DNA from: Planctomycetota bacterium | Lineage (GTDB): Bacteria; Planctomycetota; SZUA-567; H5-PLA8 | Length of the DNA stretch: 53,424 nt | NCBI GenBank assembly: GCA_023150555.1 | Contig: JAKLKQ010000050.1 | Span: 1 to 53,424 of the forward strand | Direction: 5' to 3' | Part shown: positions 34,979-43,554 of the stretch, in pieces | How the letters are laid out: each line of letters starts with the position of its first letter | Numbering within the stretch: position 1 is the stretch's first letter | Made by a program: the position numbers and the translations under genes | The notes under the pieces: generated by a model | Database searches by the model: none | Told to the model about the DNA's origin: nothing | Seen by the model: the letters and a program-made list of their open reading frames with translations, nothing else

Positions 34979-36118
34979 CTATTTCCGGTCCGCGAGGCGC
35001 ACACGCGTGGGCACCAGCACCCGCACGGGCATCGCGCCCGCCTGCGCGCCGGTTCGGCCTTCGCCTTTGCGCCGAGCTTCCAGAAGATCCAACGCCGCGT
35101 CAGCCATCGTCGACGCCCGCCATACGATCGCGGGCGGCGTGGGGCCGCCGGCGTAAATCGAGCAATGTTCGCTCTCGTAGAGTTCCTCGACGCACCAGCC
35201 GACGACCTTCAGCTCCCGGCCGACGCGCAAGCCGCAGTCGCGGGCGACGGCCACCGTGCGCTGCGCGATGCCTTTCCAGAAAACCAGCGCCGCGTCGGGG
35301 CGCTGCTTGCCCTTGAACAACGCGCGCAGGCGGCGCTCGGTCTCGTCGCTGGCTTCGTCGCCGCCGGCGTCGACGATCAGTTCGGGATCGAAGGAAAGCC
35401 CGCACGCCGCCAGCCCGGCGACCGCGCCGGCGAAGCGTTCTCGGCTGTGGCAGTACTGCGCCACAGGATTGACCCACGCGATGCGCTTCGCGCCCGAGGC
35501 CACCAGGTACTTCGCGGCCAGGAACCCGCCGAGGTAGTTGTCCTGAAGCACGGTGTCGAAGTCCGACCCTTCCAGCCAGGAGTTCACCATCACGACGGGC
35601 AGGTTCGACGCCCGCACCAGGTCGGCCAGTTCCGGACTGAGCGTATCGAGCACCACGGCCCAGGTCCGCGCCGTCGCCAGCTGTTCGCGGAAGCGTTCGG
35701 GCGCGACGCCCGCCGCGTGCGTGCCCAGCGTGGTCCAGCCGCGCCGGCCGGCCGCGATCTGCAGCGTGCGGTCCAGCGCCCAGTTGACCGGCTGCGCGTC
35801 ACTGAGGTCCCTGGTGTACTGCGTGACGTACGCTACGGGCCCCAGCGTCGTGGCCCCGTCTTCCGACGTGCGGACCATGAAGCCCTGCCGCGGGCGCGGC
35901 TGAAGCAGGCCTTCGCGCGCCAGGGCCAGCAGGCCGCGGCGCACGGTCTCGGGCGAGACGCCGTGCTCACCGGCCAGCTGCCGCACCGACGGCAGGTAAC
36001 GCCCGGCCGTGTAGTGCCCGGAACGGATCGAGCCTCGGATGGCGTCGACGAGTTCCGCGGTTCCTCGGGAAGTTGCGATCGTCGGCACGGGTCGGCCCCC
36101 TGACTTATATGACTTCAT
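34979..36118 (-). CDS. GntR-type regulator with LacI-like sugar-binding domain
   Basis: The 379-aa protein joins a GntR winged helix (about residues 20-85: ELVDAIRGSIRSGHYTAGRYLPSVRQLAGEHGVSPETVRRGLLALAREGLL) to a periplasmic-binding-protein-type effector domain (about 92-345: GPVAYVTQYTRDL ... LPVVMVNSW ... AAKYLVASGAKRIAWVNP). This AraR-like arrangement is common in PVC carbohydrate loci and usually represses genes until a sugar binds. It is the first gene of a likely five-gene minus-strand operon (regulator, NHL-B, SGNH, NHL-A, M14). Repeated CACCAA elements just upstream of its start could be its operator. Confidence 0.88.
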   Translation of the reverse strand: MKSYKSGGRPVPTIATSRGTAELVDAIRGSIRSGHYTAGRYLPSVRQLAGEHGVSPETVRRGLLALAREGLLQPRPRQGFMVRTSEDGATTLGPVAYVTQYTRDLSDAQPVNWALDRTLQIAAGRRGWTTLGTHAAGVAPERFREQLATARTWAVVLDTLSPELADLVRASNLPVVMVNSWLEGSDFDTVLQDNYLGGFLAAKYLVASGAKRIAWVNPVAQYCHSRERFAGAVAGLAACGLSFDPELIVDAGGDEASDETERRLRALFKGKQRPDAALVFWKGIAQRTVAVARDCGLRVGRELKVVGWCVEELYESEHCSIYAGGPTPPAIVWRASTMADAALDLLEARRKGEGRTGAQAGAMPVRVLVPTRVRLADRK

Positions 36119-36131
36119 CTGACCTGTTTAT

Positions 36132-36158
36132 ACACCAAGAGTTGGCACCAAACACCAT
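36132..36158. promoter_or_regulatory. Candidate operator: repeated ACACCAA elements
   Basis: On the plus strand ACACCAA (36132-36138), GCACCAA (36145-36151) and ACACCAT (36152-36158) lie 14-40 nt before the regulator start. The first two are spaced 13 bp; TTGGCACCAA (36142-36151) is also nearly palindromic. Autoregulation is inferred from position. Confidence 0.3.
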
Positions 36159-36276
36159 CAATCACATGGCGCATTGAAAATTATAACTAAATGTATTATA
36201 ATGATTTAATAGATTATCCCGAAAGTGAATATAAGACAGTCAGATCGAGTCAGAATCTCTTTTGGGTGCAATCTGA

Positions 36277-37563
36277 CTACACGGGCAGCTCCACCACGCG
36301 CCGTTCGCGCATGGCGGTGTCGGCGCAGAAGGCGATTAGGTGGCCGGTCAGCGAGTCCTCGATGCGGGTGGTCGCCTTCGACGCGGGCTCGCCGCGCAGG
36401 AAGCGCACGAAGTCCTCGACCAGGCGCCCGTCGCCGCCGCCGTGGCCGCTGTCGATCTGGCTGCCGGTCAGGCCCAAGTCGATGGTCTCGCGCGTGCACT
36501 CCGGCCCGGCCACCAGCGTCGGCTTGCGCAGTTCCAACCGGCCGGCGTCCATATCGCCTTCCAGTTCGCCGGCGGTGCCGACCAGATGGATCGTGCGCGT
36601 CGCGCGCGCCGTCGCGCAGAGCATGTTGTGCGTGGCCGTGGCGCCGTTGGCGAACTCGACGATCACCGTCTGGTGGTCGACGACGTCGTTGTCGCAATGC
36701 CAGACGCAGCGCCCGTACGGATTGTCGGTGCGCAGGGACTCGAGCTTCTGCTCCTTCGTCGGATTTTTGAGGTGCTCGATGGGCTCCCACGCGTAGGTCT
36801 TCCAGATCCCCTTCTCGACGTAGTTTATGCGCGCCGAATACGGACAGGTGGCCTCGATTTCGCAGCCGTCGAGGCAGCGCTTGGCCGAACCCGCCGGCGC
36901 GTTCGAGGGCTTGAACTGCATCAGCGAGCCGAAGCTGGCCACGCGGCGCGCGGGGATGCCGCTGAACAGCCACGCGATGATGTCCGTATCGTGGCAGCAC
37001 TTCGCCAGCAGCATCGGGTTGCTGCGCTCGGTGTTGCTCCAGCGCCCGCGGATGAAGCCCACCGCCATGTGGTGGTAGCTGACGTTCTCGCTGGTGTGCA
37101 TGGCCACCAGCGATCCGATGGCGCCGCTGTCGAGCACCTCCTTCACCTTCGCGTAGAAGGGCGCGTAACGCAGCACGTGGCAGATCATGACCTTGCGGCC
37201 GTGTTTGCCCGCCAGCGCGATCAGGTCGCGCACCTCGCGCTCGGTGCGCGCGATGGGCTTCTCCAGCAGCAGGTCGTAGCCCTTCTCGACGAACGGAAGA
37301 GAGCTCTCGAAGTGCATCTTGTCCATCGTGCCGTTGATGACGGCGTCGGCGAGTTTGGGCTTCGCGGCCAGTTCCTGGTAGGAACGAAAGAGGTTCTCCG
37401 CGGGCACGCCGTGCAGTTCGGCGGTGCGCGCGCGGCGCACGTCGCTGGGTTCGGCGATGGCGACCACCTTCATGCGGTCGGGGTGGTCGATGGCGAAACG
37501 CGCGTACGCGAGCGAACGGTGGCCGGCCCCGACGATGGCGACCTTCAGCGGTTGCGTGGACAC
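36277..37563 (-). CDS. Gfo/Idh/MocA-family oxidoreductase
   Basis: These enzymes oxidise or reduce sugars and inositols with NAD(P). The 428-aa protein has an N-terminal Rossmann motif (VAIVGAGHRSLAYA), the conserved EKP in YDLLLEKPIARTEREV, and a C-terminal alpha/beta substrate domain with CHDTDIIAWLFSGIP and SGHGGGDGRLVEDFVRF. A Cys cluster (RCLDGCEIEATCPYSA) resembles that in other PVC members and may bind metal. GTG start at 37563 behind AAAAGGAGG. It lies 158 bp upstream of the regulator on the same strand, separated by an AT-rich gap. Substrate unknown; sugar metabolism is inferred from family and neighbours. Confidence 0.9.
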   Translation of the reverse strand: MSTQPLKVAIVGAGHRSLAYARFAIDHPDRMKVVAIAEPSDVRRARTAELHGVPAENLFRSYQELAAKPKLADAVINGTMDKMHFESSLPFVEKGYDLLLEKPIARTEREVRDLIALAGKHGRKVMICHVLRYAPFYAKVKEVLDSGAIGSLVAMHTSENVSYHHMAVGFIRGRWSNTERSNPMLLAKCCHDTDIIAWLFSGIPARRVASFGSLMQFKPSNAPAGSAKRCLDGCEIEATCPYSARINYVEKGIWKTYAWEPIEHLKNPTKEQKLESLRTDNPYGRCVWHCDNDVVDHQTVIVEFANGATATHNMLCATARATRTIHLVGTAGELEGDMDAGRLELRKPTLVAGPECTRETIDLGLTGSQIDSGHGGGDGRLVEDFVRFLRGEPASKATTRIEDSLTGHLIAFCADTAMRERRVVELPV

Positions 37564-37621
37564 GGTGCCTCCTTTTAAGAGACCGGAGCCTGCCGGCGGT
37601 CCGGCGGCTCCAGCATAGCCG

Positions 37622-37996
37622 CTATTCGCCCGGCGTCTCGTCCCGGCGCGGTGGCGCCTCGGCCGGCGGGATTGCGCCCAACTTTTCCGCGCGATCGGCC
37701 TCGCGCTTCCAGTTCCTGCTTTCCAGCATCCAGCCCAACAGCGCGATCACCACAAGTGCGATGGCCCCATTCGCCATCACGCTCTCCGCGTACACGGTGC
37801 GCCCCCGCAGGCCGCCGTCGAACGCGTAATCGCGGATGACCGTGCAGGGCCACCCGTAGGTCCAGACCGTTAGGCGCTGGTCGCGGAAGCGCGTCTCCTC
37901 CGGCTGCATGTTGACGCCGTAGAAGGCGCTGGCCACCACGAAGGCGAGGCAGAGTGTGCTGAGGTGCACGCGGTTGCGGTTCGGAACGGTGGCCAT
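37622..37996 (-). CDS. Small membrane protein of unknown function
   Basis: The 124-aa product has two predicted helices: LSTLCLAFVVASAFYGV near the N-terminus and IALVVIALLGWML at about residues 76-90, with a roughly 45-residue loop between (QRLTVWTYGWPCTVIRD) and a charged Pro-rich tail. The family is not recognised. ATG at 37996 is chosen because the first helix follows it and GGGAGGAAAAGGGG lies upstream. It precedes the oxidoreductase by 58 nt and faces the SGNH/TPR gene, so it may share a divergent promoter region. Confidence 0.7.
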   Translation of the reverse strand: MATVPNRNRVHLSTLCLAFVVASAFYGVNMQPEETRFRDQRLTVWTYGWPCTVIRDYAFDGGLRGRTVYAESVMANGAIALVVIALLGWMLESRNWKREADRAEKLGAIPPAEAPPRRDETPGE

Positions 37997-38126
37997 AGGC
38001 CCCTTTTCCTCCCGGCATGAGCGCTTTTCAAGGCCACGCGCCGCGCCCGCCGTCATGGTAAAGTGGCGCGGCGCCTTCCGGTTGAGACCGGTCGCGGCGC
38101 TGTGCAATCCGCTTCGAGCTCCTGCC

Positions 38127-40298
38127 ATGCCCGAACCAACCACCGGCCCCCGCCCCGCGCCGCGTTTGACGTGGTGGAAGAAGGCGCTCTTCGCGGCCTC
38201 CGCGTTCGTGCTCTTCTTCGCCGTCCTCGAATGCGCGCTGTGGCTCGCAGGCGTAAAGCCGGTGCTTTACGCGGAGGACCCTTATCTGGGCTTCGCCGGC
38301 TCGTCGCCGCTGTTCGTGAAGAACCCCGGCGGTTCGGAGATGGAGACCGCGCAGAACAAGCTGCGCTGGTTCAACGCGCAGCACTTCGCGGCGCGCAAGC
38401 CCTCCGGCACGCGGCGCGTCTTCTGCCTGGGCGGTTCAACGACCTACGGCCACCCCTACGAGGATCCCCTCTCCTTTTGCGGCATGCTGCGCGAGCTGCT
38501 CCCTGCCGCCGACCCGGCGCACCGCTACGAGGTCGTCAACGCCGGCGGCATCAGCTACGCGAGCTACCGCGTTGCGCGCCTGATGGAGGAACTAGCACAG
38601 TACGAGCCCGACCTCTTCGTCGTGTACAGCGGCCACAACGAGTTCCTCGAGCGCCGCACGTACGGCGAACGCATCGACGCGCCGCCCGCGCTGCACGATT
38701 CCTTGCTGGCGCGCTCGCGCGTCTACACGGCCGTGCGCGGACTCCTGCGCCCAAGCGTCGCCGCGCCGAAGAAGGGCGAAGCGGTGCTCGACGAAGAAGT
38801 GAAGGCGATCCTGGACGCCTCCGTGGGCCCCAAGGACTACAGTCGCGACGACGGATGGCAGGCCGGCGTGCTGTCGCATTACCGTTTCAACCTCGAACGC
38901 ATGGCCGCGATCGCGCGCAGCGCCGGCGCCGAGATCCTTTTTGTCGTGCCCGCCGCAAATCTGAAGGACTGCGCGCCGTTCAAGAGCGAACACACCGCCG
39001 GTCTGAAGCCCGAGGACGCGCGGCGCGCCGAAGCGCTGGTGGCCGAAGGTACGTCGAAACTCGCGGCCAACGAGCCGCAGGCGGCGCTCGCCGCGCTGGA
39101 GCAGGCGCTGGCGCTCGACCACCGCCACGCCGAGGCGCAGTACCGCGCGGGCCAGGCGCTCTACGCATTGGAGCGCTTCGGCAAGGCCAAGGCCGCCTTC
39201 CAGCGCGCGCTCAACGAGGACATCTGCCCGCTGCGGGCCTTCGATTCGATGCAGCAGGCGGTGCGCTCCGCCGCCGCCGCGCAAAACGCCGTGCTGTACG
39301 ACTTCGCCGCGGCCGCCGAACAGGCTTCGCCGCACGGCATCCCCGATGCGGGCCTCTTTCTCGATCACGTGCACTGCGACGTCGAGGGATACTGGATGCT
39401 GGCGCTGGGAGTACTCGACGCGCTCGCCGGGCGGAAGTGGCTCGCGCCCGCCGCGAACTGGAACGCGCAGGCCGCCGGAGCGGTGAAGAAGGAGGTGCTC
39501 GCGCGGCTGGACGCCAAAGCCCAGGGCGTCGCGCTGAAAAACCTCGCCAAGACCCTCAGCTGGGCGGGCAAGGTAGAGGAAGCAGGGCGTCTGGCCATGC
39601 GAGCCGAAAACCTGCTGAGCGGCGACAGCGAGTCGGCCGCGATCCATGCCGCGGGCGCCGCCGCCAAAGGCGACTGGGACGCCGCGATCGCACAGTACGA
39701 AAAGGCCCTGGCCGCCGATCCCTCGGACGTGAAGACGCGCTTCAATCTGGGCGTCGCGCTACAGAAATCCGGAGACAAGGAGCGCGCCGTCGAGGAATAC
39801 GATAAGGTTCTGGAGGCGGATCCCAAGTTCGCCGACGCGGCCATGAATCTGGGTGTGCTGTGCCACCAGGACGGCGACCTCAGAATGGCCATAACCTTCT
39901 ACCGCAAGGCGCTGGCGGCCAAGCCCGAGTATGCCGAGGCCCACGCGAACCTGGGCCAGGCGCTGCTTGAAAGCGGCAACACGCGCGAGGCGTTCGTTTC
40001 CTTCAACGAGGCCCTGCGCATCGATCCGAAGTGCGTGGGCGCGCTGTCCGGCAGCGCCGACGCGCACGCGCTGAGCGGCACCTTCGCCGAAGCGGCCGGC
40101 CTGTACCGCCAGGTACTTGCCTTGTCGCCCGACGACGAGTCCGCGGCATGCGGACTTGCCGCGTCGCTGGCCGAATCAGGAAAGATCGACGACGGCATCG
40201 CGGCCCTGGTGGCCTTTATCAAGGCGCACCCGAAGGCGCCGCAGGCCAAGCAGCTCTTCGTGGCGCTCTCCAAGGCCAAGGCGGAGGCCAGGCGCTGA
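38127..40298 (+). CDS. Membrane-anchored SGNH hydrolase-TPR protein
   Basis: The 723-aa protein has one N-terminal helix (ALFAASAFVLFFAVLECALWL), an SGNH/GDSL-like domain (about 95-500) with CLGGSTTYG (catalytic Ser104), the Asn-bearing VVYSGHNEF and the Asp/His motif FLDHVHCDVEGY, and TPR repeats. A TPR pair interrupts the SGNH region (ALAALEQALALDHRHAEAQYRAGQAL), and a longer series follows it (AAIAQYEKALAADPSDVKTRFNLGVALQ; AITFYRKALAAKPEYAEAHANLGQALLES; FVSFNEALRIDPKCVGALSG). All three SGNH signatures are present, so esterase activity is plausible. ATG at 38127 lies just before the helix; no strong binding site is seen. Similar proteins occur beside carbamoyltransferase genes in exopolysaccharide loci. 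Confidence 0.85.
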   Translation: MPEPTTGPRPAPRLTWWKKALFAASAFVLFFAVLECALWLAGVKPVLYAEDPYLGFAGSSPLFVKNPGGSEMETAQNKLRWFNAQHFAARKPSGTRRVFCLGGSTTYGHPYEDPLSFCGMLRELLPAADPAHRYEVVNAGGISYASYRVARLMEELAQYEPDLFVVYSGHNEFLERRTYGERIDAPPALHDSLLARSRVYTAVRGLLRPSVAAPKKGEAVLDEEVKAILDASVGPKDYSRDDGWQAGVLSHYRFNLERMAAIARSAGAEILFVVPAANLKDCAPFKSEHTAGLKPEDARRAEALVAEGTSKLAANEPQAALAALEQALALDHRHAEAQYRAGQALYALERFGKAKAAFQRALNEDICPLRAFDSMQQAVRSAAAAQNAVLYDFAAAAEQASPHGIPDAGLFLDHVHCDVEGYWMLALGVLDALAGRKWLAPAANWNAQAAGAVKKEVLARLDAKAQGVALKNLAKTLSWAGKVEEAGRLAMRAENLLSGDSESAAIHAAGAAAKGDWDAAIAQYEKALAADPSDVKTRFNLGVALQKSGDKERAVEEYDKVLEADPKFADAAMNLGVLCHQDGDLRMAITFYRKALAAKPEYAEAHANLGQALLESGNTREAFVSFNEALRIDPKCVGALSGSADAHALSGTFAEAAGLYRQVLALSPDDESAACGLAASLAESGKIDDGIAALVAFIKAHPKAPQAKQLFVALSKAKAEARR

Positions 40299-40401
40299 GG
40301 ACCCTTGGACGCCCGAATGCACCAGGGAAGCACCGCGCATTAGGAAATTTTCTGGTGCGCAAACTTCATAAGTGTTGCGGAAACAGCGACTTCCTGCAAT
40401 C

Positions 40402-40407
40402 TATAAT
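40402..40407 (+). promoter_or_regulatory. Candidate -10 element upstream of the 40467 gene
   Basis: TATAAT lies 60 nt before the ATG at 40467 in an AT-rich 168-bp gap. The nearest -35-like TTGCGG is 21 nt upstream, too far for a standard promoter. Confidence 0.3.
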
Positions 40408-40466
40408 TTCATAAATACATCCGGTTATGTCATAATAAGGGCGTGGAGCACAAGGAGGCCAACGCC

Positions 40467-40991
40467 ATGCCGCGCATCCCGATGCTGATCGACAGCTACC
40501 TCGCCCGCGAAAAAGGGATGGATATCTGCGCACGCATTGCGTATCGCCTGGCGCAGAGGGATCTCGGGCCGCTTCCGTACGCTTCGGCGTTGCCGTGCCT
40601 TCAGGCCGAGCTGCACGCGTTGCAAAGCAAGGGACAGGGGCCCGCCCTCTTCGTCGTGAACACGCTGGGCGCCGGCGAGTTGCTGCCGCAACTTGACCCG
40701 GTGATCGGCGAAACGCCCGTGCTGTTCCTGCGCCGCAGCCTGGATGCCGGCCACAGCGGCCTGAACCGCATCTTCAACAACCGCCCGCTGACGAAGAACA
40801 CCACGTTGATCCTGAAGAACATGCGCCCGCGCCTGGCATCGATCTGGTACTACGGCAGCAAAACCGAACGGGAAGTGGCCGACGAGGCCGCGCACGCCAT
40901 CAGCCTTTTCCTGCAGGACGGCGAGTTCCAGCACATCGAGTCGGTCTACCGGTTCCAGGTCAACCCGCACCACAACCCGCAGCTCACCTGA
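40467..40991 (+). CDS. Conserved-looking hypothetical protein
   Basis: The 174-aa product has no signal peptide or membrane helix. Segments such as ALFVVNTLGAGELLPQLDPVIGETPVLFLRRSLDAGHSGLNRIF and TTLILKNMRPRLASIWYYGS suggest an alpha/beta fold. The family is not recognised. ATG at 40467 is set by AAGGAGG with 8-nt spacing, better than the GTG at 40443. It converges on the DUF5989 gene, 23 nt away. Confidence 0.6.
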   Translation: MPRIPMLIDSYLAREKGMDICARIAYRLAQRDLGPLPYASALPCLQAELHALQSKGQGPALFVVNTLGAGELLPQLDPVIGETPVLFLRRSLDAGHSGLNRIFNNRPLTKNTTLILKNMRPRLASIWYYGSKTEREVADEAAHAISLFLQDGEFQHIESVYRFQVNPHHNPQLT

Positions 40992-41014
40992 CCGCCCACC
41001 CTGCCCGCGTTGCC

Positions 41015-41260
41015 TCAGAAGAACGGATAGATGAACGGCGCCGCGGCGCTGCCGCTCAGCAGCGCGACCGCGCCCAGCGCGAGCAGCGCCAGCACGATCG
41101 GCAGCAGCCACCACTTCTTGTGGTGCTTGAGGAAAAAGAAGAACTCGCCGAAGAGCCCGTCCGAGCCCTTTGCGGCGGCCTCCGCCATCTCGCGCTCGGA
41201 CTGGCTGGGCGAGATGGGCGGGCTGGGCGAGATGGGCGGGCTGGGCGGTTCCTTGCGCAT
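41015..41260 (-). CDS. DUF5989-family small membrane protein
   Basis: The C-terminal half matches the DUF5989 pattern: a short amphipathic start (GLFGEFFFFLKHHKKWW), one helix (LLPIVLALLALGAVALL) and the ending APFIYPFF. This family is found beside carbamoyltransferase and SxtJ genes, as here, in loci linked to polysaccharide or natural-product synthesis; its biochemical role is unknown. ATG at 41260 gives 81 aa with a repetitive Pro/Ser N-terminus encoded by an 18-bp tandem repeat; an ATG at 41188 would give a more typical 57 aa and leave the repeat untranslated. It is the last gene of the cluster. Confidence 0.72.
   Translation of the reverse strand: MRKEPPSPPISPSPPISPSQSEREMAEAAAKGSDGLFGEFFFFLKHHKKWWLLPIVLALLALGAVALLSGSAAAPFIYPFF
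41211..41246. repeat. 18-bp tandem repeat, two copies plus a partial copy
   Basis: GAGATGGGCGGGCTGGGC repeats exactly at 41211-41228 and 41229-41246, with a partial copy before it. In the DUF5989 frame it encodes a repeating Ser-Pro-Ser-Pro-Pro-Ile motif, so copy number can change without a frameshift. Confidence 0.7.
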
Positions 41261-41280
41261 GCGCAAACCTTACCGCGGGC

Positions 41281-41694
41281 TCAGGAGGCCCGGAAGTAGT
41301 CTTTGGCCGGCGGCGGCGCCGGACGTTCGCTCCAATAGCTGGTGCGTCCGGGCTCCCGGCGCTTCGCCAGCGGATCGTGCCCGCACAGCCGCATCGCCAG
41401 GCCCAGCGGCGTGACGAGCAGGAAGTAGACTGCCGCCAACAGCATCCACGAGACCAGTTGCGCGATCGGCCAGACCAGCAGCCTGTGCCCAATATAAAGG
41501 AGGCGCACGCCCGGCAGCCAGAGCAGCCCCAGCGTGGCCACGGCCGCGCCCGCGCCCCAGACCGCGAAGGCCGAGGTAGGGCAATCGAAGCGCGTGTAGA
41601 GCAGCGCGCCCCCGAGGCCGCAGAAGAGCGGGCACCACAGCCACGCGTAGCGCCGGAGCTCGCCGCGTTCCGGTCGCCAGTCGATCTCGATCAC
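41281..41694 (-). CDS. SxtJ-family membrane protein
   Basis: The 137-aa protein has three or four predicted helices (AWLWCPLFCGLGGALLY; FAVWGAGAAVATLGLLWLPGV; LLYIGHRLLVWPIAQLVSWMLLAAVYFLLVTPLGLAM) and a C-terminal RTSYWSERP segment, as in the SxtJ family. The gene lies between a carbamoyltransferase and a DUF5989 gene, the family's usual neighbours. GTG at 41694 is preferred because AGGAGGTG lies 9 nt upstream; the GTG at 41706 overlaps that site. Its role may be to anchor or assist carbamoyl transfer at the membrane, which is inference. Confidence 0.8.
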   Translation of the reverse strand: MIEIDWRPERGELRRYAWLWCPLFCGLGGALLYTRFDCPTSAFAVWGAGAAVATLGLLWLPGVRLLYIGHRLLVWPIAQLVSWMLLAAVYFLLVTPLGLAMRLCGHDPLAKRREPGRTSYWSERPAPPPAKDYFRAS

Positions 41695-41711
41695 CTGTGC
41701 CCGCACCTCTC

Positions 41712-43547
41712 CTAGTCCCGCTCGAAGTTCCCGAGGTATGCGTCCAGGTCGAACGCCTTCGCGCCGGCCTGTTCTTCCTTCAGCAGCACGCAGTCCTCGA
41801 CCACCAGAACATCCAGGTCCGTCGCGAGGAAACAGCGGTACGCCTCCTCCGGCGTGCGCACAATGGGCTCGCCGCGCACGTTGAAGCTCGTGTTCACCAG
41901 CACCGCACAGCCCGAAACGGCCTCGAAGGCCCGCAACAGCCTTTCGAGGCGCCCGTGGCGCGCCGCGTCCACCGTCTGCAGCCGCGCCGAACCGTCGACG
42001 TGCGTCACCGCGGGGATCTTCGAACGCCGCAGCTTCAGGCGCTCGAAGCCCACGGCCTGCGCTTCGTTGCTGTCCTCGATGCGCTCCGCCGCGGCCACCG
42101 GCGCGACGAAGGTCATATACGGCGCGTCGTCCAGACGTTGCGTATCGAAGTATTCGCCCGCCTTCTCGGCCAGCACCGCCGGAGCGAAGGGGCGGAAGGA
42201 CTCGCGGAACTTGATCTTGCGGTTGATGCGGCTCTGCACGCCTTCGCCGCGCGGGTCGGCGAGGATGCTGCGCGCGCCCAGCGCGCGCGGGCCGAACTCC
42301 ATGCGCCCCTGCATCCAGCCGACGGCCTTCCCGGCGGCTAGGTGCCGCGCGACCGCACCGAGCAGGCTCGCTTCGTCTCCGAAGCGCGTGAACTTCGCGC
42401 CGAGCCCGGAGAGCGCGGCCACGGCCTGTTCGCTCGTGTATCCCGGGCCCAGCAGCGATCCGCCCTGCGCGCCGCCGGCTTCCGGCACGCGCGGCTTGCC
42501 CAGCAGCTGGTGCCAGACGAACTGTGCGACGCCCAGTGCGCCGCCGGCGTCGCCGCTGGCCGGCTGCACCCAGACGCGTTCGAAGGGGCCTTCGCGCGCC
42601 AGGCGCCCGGCCGCCACCGCGTTCAGCGCCACGCCGCCGGCCAGGCAGAGGTTCTTCTCGCCCGTGCGCGCGTGTGCGTGCCGCGCCGCGCGCAGCAGGA
42701 TGGTCTCCGTCACGGCCTGCACCGACGCGGCGAGGTCCATGTGCCGCTGCTCGACCGGCGACTCCGGCGTGCGCGGCGGCCCGCCGAAGAGCGCGTGGAA
42801 GGCGGACGACGTCATAGTAAGGCCGTGCACGTAATCAAAGTAGCGCAGGTCCAGGCGGAACGAGCCGTCGTCCTTCAGGTCGAGCAGCTTCTCGAGAATC
42901 GCCTGCTCGTAGACGGGCTTTCCGTAAGGCGCCAGTCCCATCAGCTTGTACTCGCCCGAGTTCACGCGGAAGCCGCAGTAGTAGGTGAAGGCCGAGTACA
43001 GCAGCCCCAACGAATGCGGGAAGCGCAGCTCGTGCGTAAGTTCGATGCGGTTGCCCGCGCCGCGTCCGAATGCCGCGGTGGTCCATTCGCCCACGCCGTC
43101 GAGCGTCAGGATCGCGGCGGACTCAAAGGGCGACGGGTAAAAGGCGCTGGCCGCATGCGACTCGTGATGCTGCGCGAAGACGATGCCCTTGCGGTACTGG
43201 TCCCCCAGGCCGCGGCGGATCGCGCGCGGCAGGTGCAACTTCTCCTTGAGCCAGACGGGGATGCCTTTGGCGAAGGCGCGGAAGCCGGCCGGCGCGCCGG
43301 CCAGGTACGTCTCCAGCAACCGGTCGAACTTCAACAGGGGTTTCTCGTAGAAGCCGACGTAATCGAGCGCTCCGGGTTCGATCCCCGCGTGTTCGAGGCA
43401 CCAGCGGACCGCGTGGGCGGGAAAGCGCGCGTCGTGCTTGCGGCGGGTGAAGCGTTCTTCCTGGGCGGCGGCCACGATGCGGCCGTCGATCAGCAGGGCC
43501 GCGGCGGCGTCATGGTAGTACGCGGAGAGGCCCAGGATCGCGCTCAC
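41712..43547 (-). CDS. Carbamoyltransferase, NodU/CmcH/TobZ family
   Basis: These enzymes make carbamoyl-adenylate from carbamoyl phosphate and ATP and pass the carbamoyl group to a hydroxyl of a sugar, lipid or antibiotic. The 611-aa protein has both domains: the N-terminal Kae1-like part with GLSAYYHDAAAALL, the metal motif HHESHAASAF (His127/His131), LTLDGVGEW and CLAGGVALNAV; and the C-terminal YrdC-like region with GRMEFGPRALGARSILADPR, RESFRPFAPAVL and VLVNTSFNVRGEPIV. GTG start at 43547, 7 nt after the NHL-C stop, suggests coupling. SxtJ and DUF5989 genes follow. The acceptor is unknown. Confidence 0.93.
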   Translation of the reverse strand: MSAILGLSAYYHDAAAALLIDGRIVAAAQEERFTRRKHDARFPAHAVRWCLEHAGIEPGALDYVGFYEKPLLKFDRLLETYLAGAPAGFRAFAKGIPVWLKEKLHLPRAIRRGLGDQYRKGIVFAQHHESHAASAFYPSPFESAAILTLDGVGEWTTAAFGRGAGNRIELTHELRFPHSLGLLYSAFTYYCGFRVNSGEYKLMGLAPYGKPVYEQAILEKLLDLKDDGSFRLDLRYFDYVHGLTMTSSAFHALFGGPPRTPESPVEQRHMDLAASVQAVTETILLRAARHAHARTGEKNLCLAGGVALNAVAAGRLAREGPFERVWVQPASGDAGGALGVAQFVWHQLLGKPRVPEAGGAQGGSLLGPGYTSEQAVAALSGLGAKFTRFGDEASLLGAVARHLAAGKAVGWMQGRMEFGPRALGARSILADPRGEGVQSRINRKIKFRESFRPFAPAVLAEKAGEYFDTQRLDDAPYMTFVAPVAAAERIEDSNEAQAVGFERLKLRRSKIPAVTHVDGSARLQTVDAARHGRLERLLRAFEAVSGCAVLVNTSFNVRGEPIVRTPEEAYRCFLATDLDVLVVEDCVLLKEEQAGAKAFDLDAYLGNFERD

Positions 43548-43554
43548 GCAGCCC

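Noticed and set aside
36180..36200. Two TATAAT hexamers on the minus strand upstream of the regulator gene
   Set aside because: The stretch is so AT-rich that such hexamers are expected by chance, and no -35 element is properly spaced.
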